From Acidobacteriota bacterium (lineage in GTDB: Bacteria > Acidobacteriota > Terriglobia > Acidiferrales > UBA7541): a DNA stretch of 64,000 nucleotides. Both the position numbers and the translations under genes were made by a program. Below, piece by piece: positions 1 to 8,548 of the stretch (positions are counted from its first letter, which is position 1; each line of letters starts with the position of its first letter). The stretch lies in contig JABCZG010000022.1 in assembly GCA_013289835.1 (NCBI GenBank), positions 19,919-83,918 on the forward strand, read 5' to 3'. The notes beneath the pieces were generated by a model. The model ran no database searches. It had not been told where the DNA came from and saw only the letters and a list, made by a program, of their open reading frames with translations.

Positions 1-1050
1 GCCCTTCAGTCCGGCCTTCTCGGCGGGACTTCCCGGCTCGACTCCTTCAATCACTACGCCGTACGGCGCGCCCAGGGATTTCAGGGTGATGGTATTGGTG
101 CTCAGTTCTTCCTGGAAGCTGACGCCGATGGAGCCGCGGGTTACGCGACCCTGCTTGACGATTTGGTCGTATACGTTGATGGCCGTGGTGGAAGGCAGCG
201 CGAAGCCGACTCCTTCATAACCGCGGCTGCCGGTGATGATGGCTGTGTTGATGCCGATCACTTGTCCGGCAAGATCCACCAGCGGGCCACCCGAGTTGCC
301 TGGGTTGATGGCGGCGTCGGTCTGCAAAAATCTCTGGAACTGCTGTCCGATTCCGCCGCGGTCCTTCGCGCTGATGATTCCAGCGGTGACCGTGGCTTGC
401 AGCCCGAAGGGGCTGCCGATGGCCAGGACCCAATCCCCAACCTGCACGCCATCGGAATTCCCGAGTTTGGCGGTAGGCAATTCCTTGTTGGCATCAATCT
501 TGATGACCGCGAGGTCGGTGTCTTCATCCACGCCCACGACTTTTGCGGTGTAGCGATTGGTGTCGCCGTTCAACTGGACTTGAATTTTGGTAGCCTGCTC
601 GACAACGTGGTTGTTCGTGAGGATGTACCCGCGCTTGTCCACGATTACACCGGAGCCCAAGCTGCGTTCCGCTTGGGGCGGCCCGTCCGAACGGCCATCG
701 AAGAAGCGATCGAAGAAGTCCTGCATGGGATCGTCCTGATCGTTGGGCTGCACACGGCGCTTTTTAGAGGTTTGCTTGCGCTCCAGCACCTGCGTGGTCG
801 CTATATTCACGACCGCGGGTTCCACACGATTGACGATGGATGCGAAGGAGTTTGAGGACGGAATTGGATCCGGCACCGCAAGCGCGGTGGCCGTTGTGCC
901 CGAGAATCCCAGATTTTTCATCGCCGAGACGCGGCCGGAAACAACCGACCCGATCAAAATGCCGACCCCCAGCGTGAACACTACCAGCACCGACACAACG
1001 ATTTTGCGCCGGCGCGCCCAATCGAGAAGCTCTTTAACCTGCTCTCCCAT
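1..1050 (-). CDS. degP: HtrA/DegP-type periplasmic serine protease, 3' end outside window
   Basis: Trypsin-like S1C protease that degrades or refolds damaged envelope proteins. The 350 visible residues begin with an N-terminal membrane anchor at about residues 18-40, then a linker rich in charged residues. The catalytic triad is readable as His148 (TNNHVV), Asp178 (DTDLAV) and Ser253 (NPGNSGGPL). From about residue 303 a PDZ domain begins (GSIGVSF, GVVIEGVEPGSPAEKAGLKG) and runs off the left edge, so at least part of the PDZ region and the stop codon are missing from this window. The ATG at 1050 fits the usual short cytoplasmic tail plus anchor. It is transcribed divergently from the ECF sigma gene, which suggests but does not prove a link to envelope stress. 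Confidence 0.95.
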   Translation of the reverse strand, partial: MGEQVKELLDWARRRKIVVSVLVVFTLGVGILIGSVVSGRVSAMKNLGFSGTTATALAVPDPIPSSNSFASIVNRVEPAVVNIATTQVLERKQTSKKRRVQPNDQDDPMQDFFDRFFDGRSDGPPQAERSLGSGVIVDKRGYILTNNHVVEQATKIQVQLNGDTNRYTAKVVGVDEDTDLAVIKIDANKELPTAKLGNSDGVQVGDWVLAIGSPFGLQATVTAGIISAKDRGGIGQQFQRFLQTDAAINPGNSGGPLVDLAGQVIGINTAIITGSRGYEGVGFALPSTTAINVYDQIVKQGRVTRGSIGVSFQEELSTNTITLKSLGAPYGVVIEGVEPGSPAEKAGLKG

Positions 1051-1456
1051 TTTGGCTACTCCTGTTTTTCTGGCACCACAGCCCTGGCTGGGTCAGTCGA
1101 CTGTTCTTCGGCGGGGCCCGAGCGTTCCGGGTCCTGCCTTAGAGTATAACACCGCTAGTTGCGTGAGGTTGCCGTCTCTTAGCGATGCGCCAGAGCAATA
1201 CCTGCCCAAACGGCCGGGGTGCCTTGCGATTTTTGTTCACCACTGTATTGGACGCAGGAAACCCTAAATTTGTTGTCAAAGATTGGAAAAACTCTTGCTT
1301 ACTTGCGTAACCGTATGGATTCTCAAAGACATTTGGCGGTCTTATCGGTTCTGCACACTCTGATTTTTGTTAACACTTTCCCGTTGGGTTCCGTCTTTAA
1401 TGGTTAGCCGCCTTTCTCTTTGCGGGCTGGACGTGGGGTATAGAGTTGACTTCCGA
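1051..1456. other. Divergent intergenic region between degP and the sigma factor
   Basis: About 400 bases between two divergent genes. It must hold both promoters. AT content rises around 1250-1380, which fits promoter DNA, but I cannot pick a convincing -35/-10 pair on either strand. No RNA gene or repeat was recognised here. A rightward frame runs in from 1367 and joins the sigma gene, but it has no family-like sequence before about 1457. Confidence 0.4.
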
Positions 1457-2056
1457 ATGGCGAGCATGGAACGTCAAAATGTGACGATCCCGCAGGTGTC
1501 CAATCCGACCGAGGATCACGGGCTGGTGCGTGCGGCCCGCGAAGGCGACCGCGCGGCGTTCGGCCGCCTCTACGATCGCTACGCGCGCATGGTGCACGGC
1601 ATTCTTCTCTCGCGCATTCCTCCGCGGGAAGTGGACGACCTTGTCCAGGAAGTATTCCTCTCGGCGCTTCGGCAACTTCATGCACTGCGAGACATCGCGC
1701 GATTTGGGGCGTGGCTCGCCACCATCACGCGCAATCGTGCCAATGACTATTACCGCAAGGCTGGACCGGAGGCGGCCCGGACCGAGCCGGTCTTGGAAAA
1801 AGAGGGTGCAGAACGCGGGAACGACCATGCTCAGGAACAGGAGGCAGCGATCATTTTGGAATTGATTCGCGGCCTTCCCGAGACCTATCGCGAGCCGCTA
1901 ATTCTGAGATTGGTCGAAGGAATGACGGGGCCGGAAATCGCTGAGAGGACGGGGCTCACGCATGGCTCGGTGCGCGTCAACCTTTGCCGGGGAATGCAGT
2001 TGCTGCGAGAAAAACTGGGGCAGGGCGCGCCGGTCGAGCGCTCCAGGCCAGTGTGA
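1457..2056 (+). CDS. ECF-type RNA polymerase sigma factor
   Basis: Extracytoplasmic-function sigma-70 factor, expected to direct RNA polymerase to a small regulon. The protein of about 199 residues has region 2 (DRAAFGRLYDRYARMVHG, then DDLVQEVFLSAL, the usual core-binding and -10 segment) and region 4 (LPETYREPLILRLVEGMTGPEIAERTG, the -35-binding helix-turn-helix, then SVRVNLCRGMQLLREKL). There is no region 1.1 or 3. The frame is open from 1367, but the ATG codons at 1457 and 1466 are the likely starts because family similarity begins just after them; neither has a strong ribosome binding site. A FecR-type gene follows 55 bases downstream and is the likely regulator of this factor. Confidence 0.93.
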   Translation: MASMERQNVTIPQVSNPTEDHGLVRAAREGDRAAFGRLYDRYARMVHGILLSRIPPREVDDLVQEVFLSALRQLHALRDIARFGAWLATITRNRANDYYRKAGPEAARTEPVLEKEGAERGNDHAQEQEAAIILELIRGLPETYREPLILRLVEGMTGPEIAERTGLTHGSVRVNLCRGMQLLREKLGQGAPVERSRPV

Positions 2057-2111
2057 TGCGAGGAAGGGATGCGAATGGTTGGAAGCAGGCCGTACGGAAG
2101 AGGAAGCAGAA

Positions 2112-3182
2112 ATGAAAGATGACTACTTGTGGGACAGCTCGGGCGAGCCGGACCCTGAAATCCAAAAACTCGAGAGTGCGCTGGGGCGTTTCCGCCACAA
2201 TCAACCGGCGCCCGCGTTTGATCAGGTCGCTGATCTTCTACCGGACAAACGGCGCTCATGGTTTTTCACTTGGCGGCTTTCGTTCCAAATCGCGGCCGTC
2301 GCGACGGGGATTCTGCTTGCCGCAACAACGTATTTCTACCTTGGTTCGAAACCGGGTGTTCAGCAGAGTGCGTCATGGGAAGTGGCACGCCTGGCGGGCG
2401 AGCCGCGGGTTGGTTCCAAAACACTCGGCGCAAATGCCGGAGTTGGAAAACTGGGCGTTGGGCAATTACTCGAAACGGATAGTTCGTCACGCGCAGCGAT
2501 CTCTTTGTTCGAAACCGGGAGCGTTGAAGTGGACGGAGGCTCGCGCGTTCGGCTTGTCACCAACGGGCCGGGCCGTAAGCGGCTTTCGCTGGAACGGGGG
2601 ACGATTCACGCGAGAATCTGGGCGCCTCCGGGAGAATTCGTGGTGGATACACCTTCCGCTGTTGCGGTGGATCTCGGATGCGTTTACACGCTGCATGTGG
2701 ATGATTCCGGCGCCGGCCTCCTACGCACCACGATGGGTTGGGTGGGGTTCAAGCTGAATGGACACGAGTCTTTTATCCCCGCCGGCGCGGTATGCGCCAC
2801 GCGGCCGAGGATCGGTCCGGGCACGCCTTACTTTGAAGATGCCCTGCCGGCGTTTCGCGAAGCCTTATCGCGATTTGACTTTGAAACCACAATGGGTGGA
2901 GAACGCGGCGCACTGCTTGGCGTACTTATCGCCGACGCGCGAAAAAGAGATGCGCTTACTTTATGGCACCTGCTTTCGCGGGTCAGCGATGCGGATCGCC
3001 CAGGCGTTTTTGACCGGCTCGCTTCACTCGCTCCTCCTCCAGCAGGCGTTACGCGCGAAGGCATCTTGCGTCTCGATCGCCCCATGCTGGACGCCTGGTG
3101 GAACTCGCTCGGCTACGGAGAAGTATTCGTGTGGCGGACGTACGAGCGCAACTGGTCGCAACCGCAGTCTGAAACCAAGTAA
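2112..3182 (+). CDS. FecR-domain membrane protein, probable sigma-factor regulator
   Basis: A 356-residue protein with a cytoplasmic N-terminus of about 50 residues, one membrane helix at about residues 55-75 (IAAVATGILLAATTYFYLG), then a periplasmic FecR-like beta-rich domain (GVGQLLETDSSSRAAISL, GSVEVDGGSRVRLV, GEFVVDTPSAVAVDLG). The last 120 residues are helical and not part of the usual FecR fold. The ATG at 2112 is preceded by a purine-rich site (GGAAGAGGAAGC). Position next to an ECF sigma gene suggests it holds or activates that sigma factor. The N-terminus shows no clear zinc-binding anti-sigma motif. Unlike classic FecIR systems no TonB receptor follows directly. Confidence 0.8.
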   Translation: MKDDYLWDSSGEPDPEIQKLESALGRFRHNQPAPAFDQVADLLPDKRRSWFFTWRLSFQIAAVATGILLAATTYFYLGSKPGVQQSASWEVARLAGEPRVGSKTLGANAGVGKLGVGQLLETDSSSRAAISLFETGSVEVDGGSRVRLVTNGPGRKRLSLERGTIHARIWAPPGEFVVDTPSAVAVDLGCVYTLHVDDSGAGLLRTTMGWVGFKLNGHESFIPAGAVCATRPRIGPGTPYFEDALPAFREALSRFDFETTMGGERGALLGVLIADARKRDALTLWHLLSRVSDADRPGVFDRLASLAPPPAGVTREGILRLDRPMLDAWWNSLGYGEVFVWRTYERNWSQPQSETK

Positions 3183-3320
3183 GTTGTGCGCCAAAAGCAG
3201 GCAAGATTTGGATTGCTCGTTAAGCCAGGTGCTACTTGCGGGGACTGTCGTTAACAGATGCCGCAATTAAGACGTCTTGTCTCCTGTAGGTAGAAAGACC
3301 GGGAAGGAGATCAGAAATCA

Positions 3321-4028
3321 ATGACTTCTCAAATGATTCGCGCCTTGCGATTGGGCTTGGCGCTTGCCGTTTTGCTGTGCTTTGCAAACGTTGCGCTGGC
3401 GGGGCCGCCGTTGATTTGCCATACCATTGAAATCGGAGATGCACGGTCCTTGCCGTGGATCAGTCACAGTTGGAACCTCGACGGCGGCGAAAGTTACGAT
3501 ACGCAAAACCTGGTCAGGGATACGCTGGAGCTTCTCGGCCCAAATACGCCGGTACTCGTTCGAATGGAGACGCTGCGACGCGCCACGCTGTACGCGCGCA
3601 AAGATCCCGTGGCAGCGAAGGAACTGCTCGCGCGGCTGCAAGCGCGAGCGGCGTCCGCGGAAGCATCGGGGCACCCCGACGCACTCGCGTGGTTTGACGT
3701 TGGATATCTCGCGGAAACGTATTCGCAGTGGATCGGTCGACCGTGGATGCGCGTTAACAAGGATGAACAGAATCCGGGGGCTGGCGTAGATGGCTACGCG
3801 CTGGTCGAGAAGGCGCTCGCATTACGCGGGCCGGACCCTCAGATGGAATTCGCAGCCGCGCTCATCACCCTCTCCGGCCATCCAAGCGAACATCCGGAAC
3901 ACGCGCAAAGAGCCATTGCCGGAGCAAAGAGCGATCCCCTGCTGGCGCGGAATCTTGCCACCCATTTCACCGGGCCGCAGACGCAGACTATGTCCGAGGT
4001 GCTGGCCAAGAATGAAGTTACAAACTGA
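3321..4028 (+). CDS. Secreted protein of unknown function
   Basis: A 235-residue protein with a clean signal peptide (residues 1-27, hydrophobic core LGLALAVLLCFANVALA, cleavage after ALA). The mature part has two cysteine-poor halves: GPPLICHTIEIGDARSLPW near the start and a helical repeat-like region rich in Ala, Leu and Arg (ELLARLQARAASAEASG, ALVEKALALRGPDPQMEFAAALITLSG) that looks tetratricopeptide-like. The ATG at 3321 has a good site (AAGGAGA, about 11 bases upstream). It sits 138 bases after the FecR gene on the same strand and may be part of the sigma/FecR unit. I do not recognise the family. Confidence 0.75.
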   Translation: MTSQMIRALRLGLALAVLLCFANVALAGPPLICHTIEIGDARSLPWISHSWNLDGGESYDTQNLVRDTLELLGPNTPVLVRMETLRRATLYARKDPVAAKELLARLQARAASAEASGHPDALAWFDVGYLAETYSQWIGRPWMRVNKDEQNPGAGVDGYALVEKALALRGPDPQMEFAAALITLSGHPSEHPEHAQRAIAGAKSDPLLARNLATHFTGPQTQTMSEVLAKNEVTN

Positions 4029-4050
4029 AGGAAAACGGGGCTGGTACAGA

Positions 4051-4072
4051 GGCGCCGCCCTCGGGCGGCGCC
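4051..4072. repeat. GC-rich 9-bp hairpin after the secreted-protein gene
   Basis: Arms GGCGCCGCC at 4051-4059 and GGCGGCGCC at 4064-4072 pair perfectly around the tetraloop CTCG. It lies 22 bases after the stop of the secreted-protein gene. No run of T follows, so it may be a weak terminator or an mRNA 3' end stabiliser. Confidence 0.5.
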
Positions 4073-4195
4073 TCGGCTCGCGGGGGACAATACTTTCGCA
4101 TGGTGCAGGCGGCAGGCGGCGCTCTTGACATCTGCGGCGGGCTCAGGCATAAAAGACGTAGCTGCGGTTGCGGCGACACGTGGCGATTTAGGGCA

Positions 4196-4226
<31 letters not shown>

Positions 4227-4255
4227 TTTTCGAGTATCCCAGAAGATTTTCTGAG

Positions 4256-4287
4256 ACCCTCCGAGCACTTTGGCACGGAGGGTTTTT
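4256..4287 (+). terminator. Rho-independent terminator-like hairpin
   Basis: Stem ACCCTCCG at 4256-4263 pairs with CGGAGGGT at 4276-4283 around a 12-base loop and is followed by a short T run (to 4287). It precedes threonine synthase by 140 bases and would isolate it from the upstream unit, or act as a leader attenuator. Confidence 0.6.
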
Positions 4288-4427
4288 CGTTTACCCCCTC
4301 CCTGCTGCCCTAAATGAATTCCACGCTGATCTGTCGAATTTGCAGGGGCCGGGGTTTATTCCGACCTCGCAGCGAGGCGCTGAGCCCGCGCGATTGAAAC
4401 CTGGCGCTTCCTGAAAGGTGAATTCCA

Positions 4428-5696
4428 ATGGCTGTTCATTACCGACTTCGATGTAAAGAGTGCGGAAAGACCTGGGACAATTCGCCCCGCTCGTTCTGCG
4501 AAGACTGCTTTTCTCCCGTCGAGGTTTCCTACGATTACGATGCTCTCAAGAAAACCGTGCGGCGCGAAGATTTGGCCTCGCGCGAGTTCAATATGTGGCG
4601 CTACTCGGAACTCCTCCCACTCTCTGAAGACTTTGCCCCTACTGGCGCCGTCGGCGGCACGCCGCTGGTGGCTTCGCGGAAGCTTGCCTCTCGATGGGGG
4701 CTCCAAGAACTTTATTTCAAGAACGATGCGGTTTGCTTTCCCTCCTTGTCGTTCAAGGACCGCGTGGTGGCGACGGCCCTTGCGGCGGCGCGGCGCTTCG
4801 GTTTCGAGACGGTAGGCTGCTCTTCCACCGGCAATCTCGCCAACGCGGTCGCTGCGCAAGCCGCGCAACAAGGATTTGATGCCTGCGTTTTTATTCCTGC
4901 GGACCTCGAGCCTGCCAAGGTGCTCAACACCGCGGTGTATGGCGCGCGGATCGTGCGAATTAACGGCAACTACGATCAGGTGAACCGCTTGTGCTCACAA
5001 ATTGCGGACCGTTTTCATTGGGGACTCGTCAATGTCAATCTTCGGCCGTATTACTCCGAGGGTTCGAAGACGCACGGGTACGAAATCGCGGAGCAGTTGG
5101 GCTGGAGGCTTCCCGACAATGTGGTGGTGCCCATGGCCGGCGGGTCGCTGATCGGAAAAATTGCCAAGGCTTTCCGCGAACTGGTGACGCTGGGCTGGGT
5201 GGAAGCCAAGCCGGTGAAGTTTTTTGGCGCGCAAGCCACGGGCTGCTCGCCCATTTCCGACGGCGTGAAGCGCAACCTGCAGCGCTTCGAGCCGCAAAAG
5301 CCTAATACCATCGCGCGCTCGCTGGCTATCGGGAACCCTGCGGACGGACCATATGCGATCAAGCTGATCCGCGAGTCCGGTGGGTGGGCTGAAGATGTTT
5401 CCGATCCGGAGATCGTCGCCGCCATCAAGCTACTGGCGGAATCCGAGGGCATCTTTACGGAGACCGCGGGCGGCGTCACCACAGGCGTGACGCAAAAGCT
5501 CATCGCACAAAATCGCATCAAGGCACACGAGACCACCGTCGTTTGCATTACCGGCAACGGCCTGAAAACCACGGACGCGATTGCCGCTGAGTACCCGGCC
5601 ACTGAAGCCATCGCACCGCGCCTCGACGCTTTCGAAGCGTACTTGGAAACGCAAATCGGGACGACGGCACCGGCCACGGTTAGCGCGAAGGCATAA
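4428..5696 (+). CDS. thrC: Threonine synthase (PLP-dependent)
   Basis: Converts O-phosphohomoserine to threonine. The 422-residue protein opens with a zinc-ribbon-like motif (Cys9, Cys12, Cys24, Cys27) typical of one branch of bacterial and archaeal threonine synthases. The PLP-binding lysine is Lys110 in SLSFKDR, and the phosphate or substrate loop reads CSSTGNLANAVAA. The glycine-rich PAGG-like loop is VVPMAGGSLIGK. Length fits the family. Start at the ATG with a GGTGA-type site 10 bases upstream. A MoaD/ThiS-like gene follows 126 bases later. A related PLP enzyme such as a cysteine synthase of the CysM type is a less likely alternative, but the pairing with a sulfur-carrier-like protein makes it worth keeping in mind. 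Confidence 0.88.
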   Translation: MAVHYRLRCKECGKTWDNSPRSFCEDCFSPVEVSYDYDALKKTVRREDLASREFNMWRYSELLPLSEDFAPTGAVGGTPLVASRKLASRWGLQELYFKNDAVCFPSLSFKDRVVATALAAARRFGFETVGCSSTGNLANAVAAQAAQQGFDACVFIPADLEPAKVLNTAVYGARIVRINGNYDQVNRLCSQIADRFHWGLVNVNLRPYYSEGSKTHGYEIAEQLGWRLPDNVVVPMAGGSLIGKIAKAFRELVTLGWVEAKPVKFFGAQATGCSPISDGVKRNLQRFEPQKPNTIARSLAIGNPADGPYAIKLIRESGGWAEDVSDPEIVAAIKLLAESEGIFTETAGGVTTGVTQKLIAQNRIKAHETTVVCITGNGLKTTDAIAAEYPATEAIAPRLDAFEAYLETQIGTTAPATVSAKA

Positions 5697-5822
5697 TGAC
5701 TTGCAGCCATACCATGGACGATTCGGTTGCATCGAGAAGGAGCCGCTTGTCCCGTTGCTGCTGATTTTCTACTCAGCACTGAAAACTAAGAACTGAAGAC
5801 TTTTTCACAGCCAAGGAGCCAC

Positions 5823-6113
5823 ATGCAAATGCCCATCACCATCGAAATCCCAACGGCCTTCCGTCGCTTCACGGACGGCTCGCCGAAGGTGGACTGCAGC
5901 GCGACCACCATCGCCGAAGCTCTCAATGAGCTGACCTCACGCTTCCCCGATCTCGGGCGCCACGTGCGCGACGATCAGGGCCAGATTCGCCAGTTCCTCA
6001 ACGTCTATCTCAATGAAGAAGACATCCGCTTTCTGGGTGGAGAAAACTGCACGCTCAAGGACGGCGATCGTGTTCTTCTGGTTCCCTCCATCGCGGGCGG
6101 TTCAGGAAGCTAA
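5823..6113 (+). CDS. MoaD/ThiS-family ubiquitin-like protein
   Basis: A 96-residue beta-grasp protein. The pattern is that of sulfur-carrier proteins: IEIPTAFRRF at the start, FLNVYLNEEDIRFLGG in the middle, then LKDGDRVLLVPSIAGG near the end. In MoaD and ThiS the protein must end in Gly-Gly to be adenylated; here the sequence continues for three more residues (GGSGS). Either a peptidase trims the tail or the protein is not a classic carrier. Two ATG codons (5823, 5829) are possible; AAGGAG at 5813-5818 favours the second by spacing. It follows threonine synthase on the same strand. Partner enzymes (E1-like or JAMM peptidase) are not in the window. Confidence 0.85.
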   Translation: MQMPITIEIPTAFRRFTDGSPKVDCSATTIAEALNELTSRFPDLGRHVRDDQGQIRQFLNVYLNEEDIRFLGGENCTLKDGDRVLLVPSIAGGSGS

Positions 6114-6348
6114 CACGCCCGGCTAGGGTCGGCCGGGACATTTGCATTTGATTTGACTAAGTCCTTCCTTACTAAGCCCATCCAGGTTTTTCGAGATTCC
6201 TCCGTTTTGCGCGAAAGCAATTGCTTCTCGTTCCCTGCCGATGCAGACTACCGCAACTTCTTTCCACTTGGAGGACTGCGGCTGAGTCTGCGCCGCGCTG
6301 ACATTGTCCATCGGGGCTTCCATCAAGCTGTCTGCCGGAGAAGCGCCC

Positions 6349-7749
6349 ATGCAGGCGCATAGCGCCGCGCTGCGCAAAGAACTCGGATTGGCGGACCTGG
6401 TTCTGGCACAGATTTTGTTGGTGGTGGTGCCCGATTTTTTTGGCACCGCGGTGAAAGCCGGCCCTTCTCATGTTGTTCTGTGGTTGCTGGCCATTGTACT
6501 TTTCTTCATTCCGCTTTCGCTGGTCGTGTCTCACCTGAATCGCTTGATGCCACTCGAAGGCGGCCTTTACGAATGGGCGCGACTGGCATTCGGTGACCGG
6601 ATTGGATTTCTAGTGGCGTGGAATCTATGGCTCTTTGCCACGTTGTATACGGCGGTCATCGGTTTGGTGACTATGACGTTCTTGTCTTACGCCATAGGTT
6701 CGCAGGCGGCGTGGATTGCATCGAACCGGTGGCTCGTTGTAGCCGCGACGTTTGCCTGCATCAGCGCGCTGATCCTTGTGGCGCGCGCGGGCCTGGGCAT
6801 CGGGAAATGGGTGAATAACGTTGGCGGCGCGATCGGCGTGGTGACCATAGGCGTTCTTATTTTGATGCCGCTGGCCGGCGTGTGGCGCGGGACGCTGCAC
6901 GAGTACCACCCGCTGCGCTTGGCGATGCCAGCGATGAATTTTTTCAGCCTCAGCGTGTTCACCAAGATGACGTTCGGCGCGCTCTGCGGCATCGAGTATG
7001 TCGCGATCTTCGCGGGGGAATCCCGGCGACCAGTGCGCGATGTGACTCGCTCCATTTTTTTCGCCGCGCCACTCATTGTGCTGCTCTATGTATTCGGGAC
7101 CAGCGCGATTCTGGCTTACGTCTCGCCCGGTGCGGTGGACGTCATCGGCCCCATCCCGCAAGCGCTGAGCCTGGGATTCAGTCAGTCTGGCTTTGCGAGA
7201 TTTATCGTTCCGATTTCGGTGTCTCTGTTGCTGGCCAACTATTTCGCTACGTTTAATCTCAACTTCAGCGGCAACTCCAGGCTTCCGATGGTGGCCGGGT
7301 GGGACCGGCTCTTGCCGGAGTGGTTTACGAAACTCGACGAGAAGCACCGAACACCGGTCAATTCCATTTTGTTTGTCGGGGTGGTCGGCTTGCTGGCGTC
7401 CTTCGCGGTGCTGATCGGAGTCGGCGTACAAGAGGCGTATGAGTTTTTGCTGAACATCAGTTTCACGTTTTACGGCCTCGCGTATCTTGCTCTGTTCGCC
7501 ATTCCTCTGCTGGTGAAGCGGGACAGCGGCCTTCGTCCCCAGCTTTGGCTTCGCGTTGCGGCGGGGTCCGGGCTCCTTGTCACTCTACTTTTTGTGTTGC
7601 TTTCCATATTTCCCATCATCTCGGTGGAAAACCAGACAAATTACATCATGAAGACGGCGGCAGTTTTGCTGGGCGCGAATGCGCTCGGCTTGTTGCTCTA
7701 TCGTTTTGGAACCCGCCGCAGCGACGCGCCATCGACCGGGAGTTTCTAG
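6349..7749 (+). CDS. APC-superfamily amino acid permease
   Basis: An inner-membrane transporter of 466 residues with about 12 hydrophobic segments, from VLAQILLVVVPDFFG to TAAVLLGANALGLLLYRFG. The APC signature is seen in LNRLMPLEGGLYEWARLAFG and in the TM6-like stretch FGALCGIEYVAIFAGESRRP, which carries the substrate-contact glycines in this superfamily. The open frame begins at 6304, but the ATG at 6349 has a site (CCGGAG, 8 bases away) and removes a non-conserved extension. Substrate is not predictable from sequence. It follows threonine synthase and the MoaD-like gene by 235 bases, so amino acid uptake fits the setting. Confidence 0.87.
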   Translation: MQAHSAALRKELGLADLVLAQILLVVVPDFFGTAVKAGPSHVVLWLLAIVLFFIPLSLVVSHLNRLMPLEGGLYEWARLAFGDRIGFLVAWNLWLFATLYTAVIGLVTMTFLSYAIGSQAAWIASNRWLVVAATFACISALILVARAGLGIGKWVNNVGGAIGVVTIGVLILMPLAGVWRGTLHEYHPLRLAMPAMNFFSLSVFTKMTFGALCGIEYVAIFAGESRRPVRDVTRSIFFAAPLIVLLYVFGTSAILAYVSPGAVDVIGPIPQALSLGFSQSGFARFIVPISVSLLLANYFATFNLNFSGNSRLPMVAGWDRLLPEWFTKLDEKHRTPVNSILFVGVVGLLASFAVLIGVGVQEAYEFLLNISFTFYGLAYLALFAIPLLVKRDSGLRPQLWLRVAAGSGLLVTLLFVLLSIFPIISVENQTNYIMKTAAVLLGANALGLLLYRFGTRRSDAPSTGSF

Positions 7750-7841
7750 ACCGACAACAAGTGCCGGCGATTCACATCTCGTTGCGCTCAGGATTGATAG
7801 GCAGACCGCAACTTTCGGCGCTAGATCGTGTTTGCGCATAT

Positions 7842-7949
7842 ATGAGAGTTAGGCTGCTCATCTACGCGATTGCTTCCCTGCTTCTTCTGGCGTGTCATGC
7901 GCCAGTGCGAGCGGTGGTTTCCCTGTTCTCGGACGTCCGCGAGGTCTAG
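7842..7949 (+). CDS. Possible 35-residue hydrophobic peptide
   Basis: A short frame starting at ATG 7842 encodes a lysine-poor leader with a hydrophobic core and a possible lipobox (LLLLACHAP, Cys18), then only 17 more residues. It lies between the permease and ogt, on the permease strand. No clear ribosome binding site was seen, so this may be chance. I include it because the leader looks like a signal sequence. Confidence 0.2.
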   Translation: MRVRLLIYAIASLLLLACHAPVRAVVSLFSDVREV

Positions 7950-7999
7950 TTTCCCGCGAGCCCCCGGGATATTGACCGTTCCATTTAATGGGCTACTAA

Positions 8000-8482
8000 C
8001 TAAAGCAAACTCATCTGCTTGTTTTCGAGATCGAGCAGCTTTTTCTTGTTCGCAAGACCACCGCCGAAACCTGTGAGACTCCCGTCGCTCCCGATGACGC
8101 GATGACACGGAATGATGATCGGCATAGGATTGCAAGCGTTCGCCAGGCCAACTGCACGCACGGCTTTGGGATTGCCAATGCGCTCCGCCAACTGGCCATA
8201 GCTGATCGTTTCTCCATAGGGAATCGTGCGAAGGCTTCGCCACACTTCGAGCTGGAAATGCGTTCCTTGGGGCGAGAGAGGAAGATCGAATTCCTTCCTC
8301 TCACCTCCGAAATACGCTTTAAGCTGACGGACTGCCTCGACAAGCGGCGATTCGTCCTGCTTCCAGCCCGGTTCCACCGCGGCGGCTCGCTTGCTGTTTT
8401 CAAAACTTACCAGCCGCAGCCCGCAGTCGTCGCCAACTAGCAGGAGTCTTCCGACGGGGCTTTTCATCCACGTGTAGAACAC
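8000..8482 (-). CDS. ogt: Methylated-DNA--protein-cysteine methyltransferase
   Basis: Suicide DNA repair protein that takes alkyl groups from O6-alkylguanine onto its own cysteine. The 160-residue protein has the active-site motif IIPCHRVIG with acceptor Cys126, preceded by the helix-turn-helix segment ETISYGQLAERIGNPKAVRAVGLANACNPMP and followed by GSDGSLTGFGGGLANKKKLLDLE. It is the short Ogt/MGMT form with no Ada regulatory domain. It is leftward and 66 bases after the deformylase gene, so the two may be co-transcribed. Confidence 0.95.
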   Translation of the reverse strand: MFYTWMKSPVGRLLLVGDDCGLRLVSFENSKRAAAVEPGWKQDESPLVEAVRQLKAYFGGERKEFDLPLSPQGTHFQLEVWRSLRTIPYGETISYGQLAERIGNPKAVRAVGLANACNPMPIIIPCHRVIGSDGSLTGFGGGLANKKKLLDLENKQMSLL

Positions 8483-8548
8483 AGGCTTTATCCCTTCGAA
8501 TCCAAGCGTTGTTCAGCTTGAGGGCTCACCAAATCTTCGCTCCCTACC

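Noticed and set aside
4428..5696. Calling the PLP enzyme cysteine synthase because of the MoaD-like neighbour
   Set aside because: The Cys4 N-terminus, length of 422 residues and loop motifs fit threonine synthase better.
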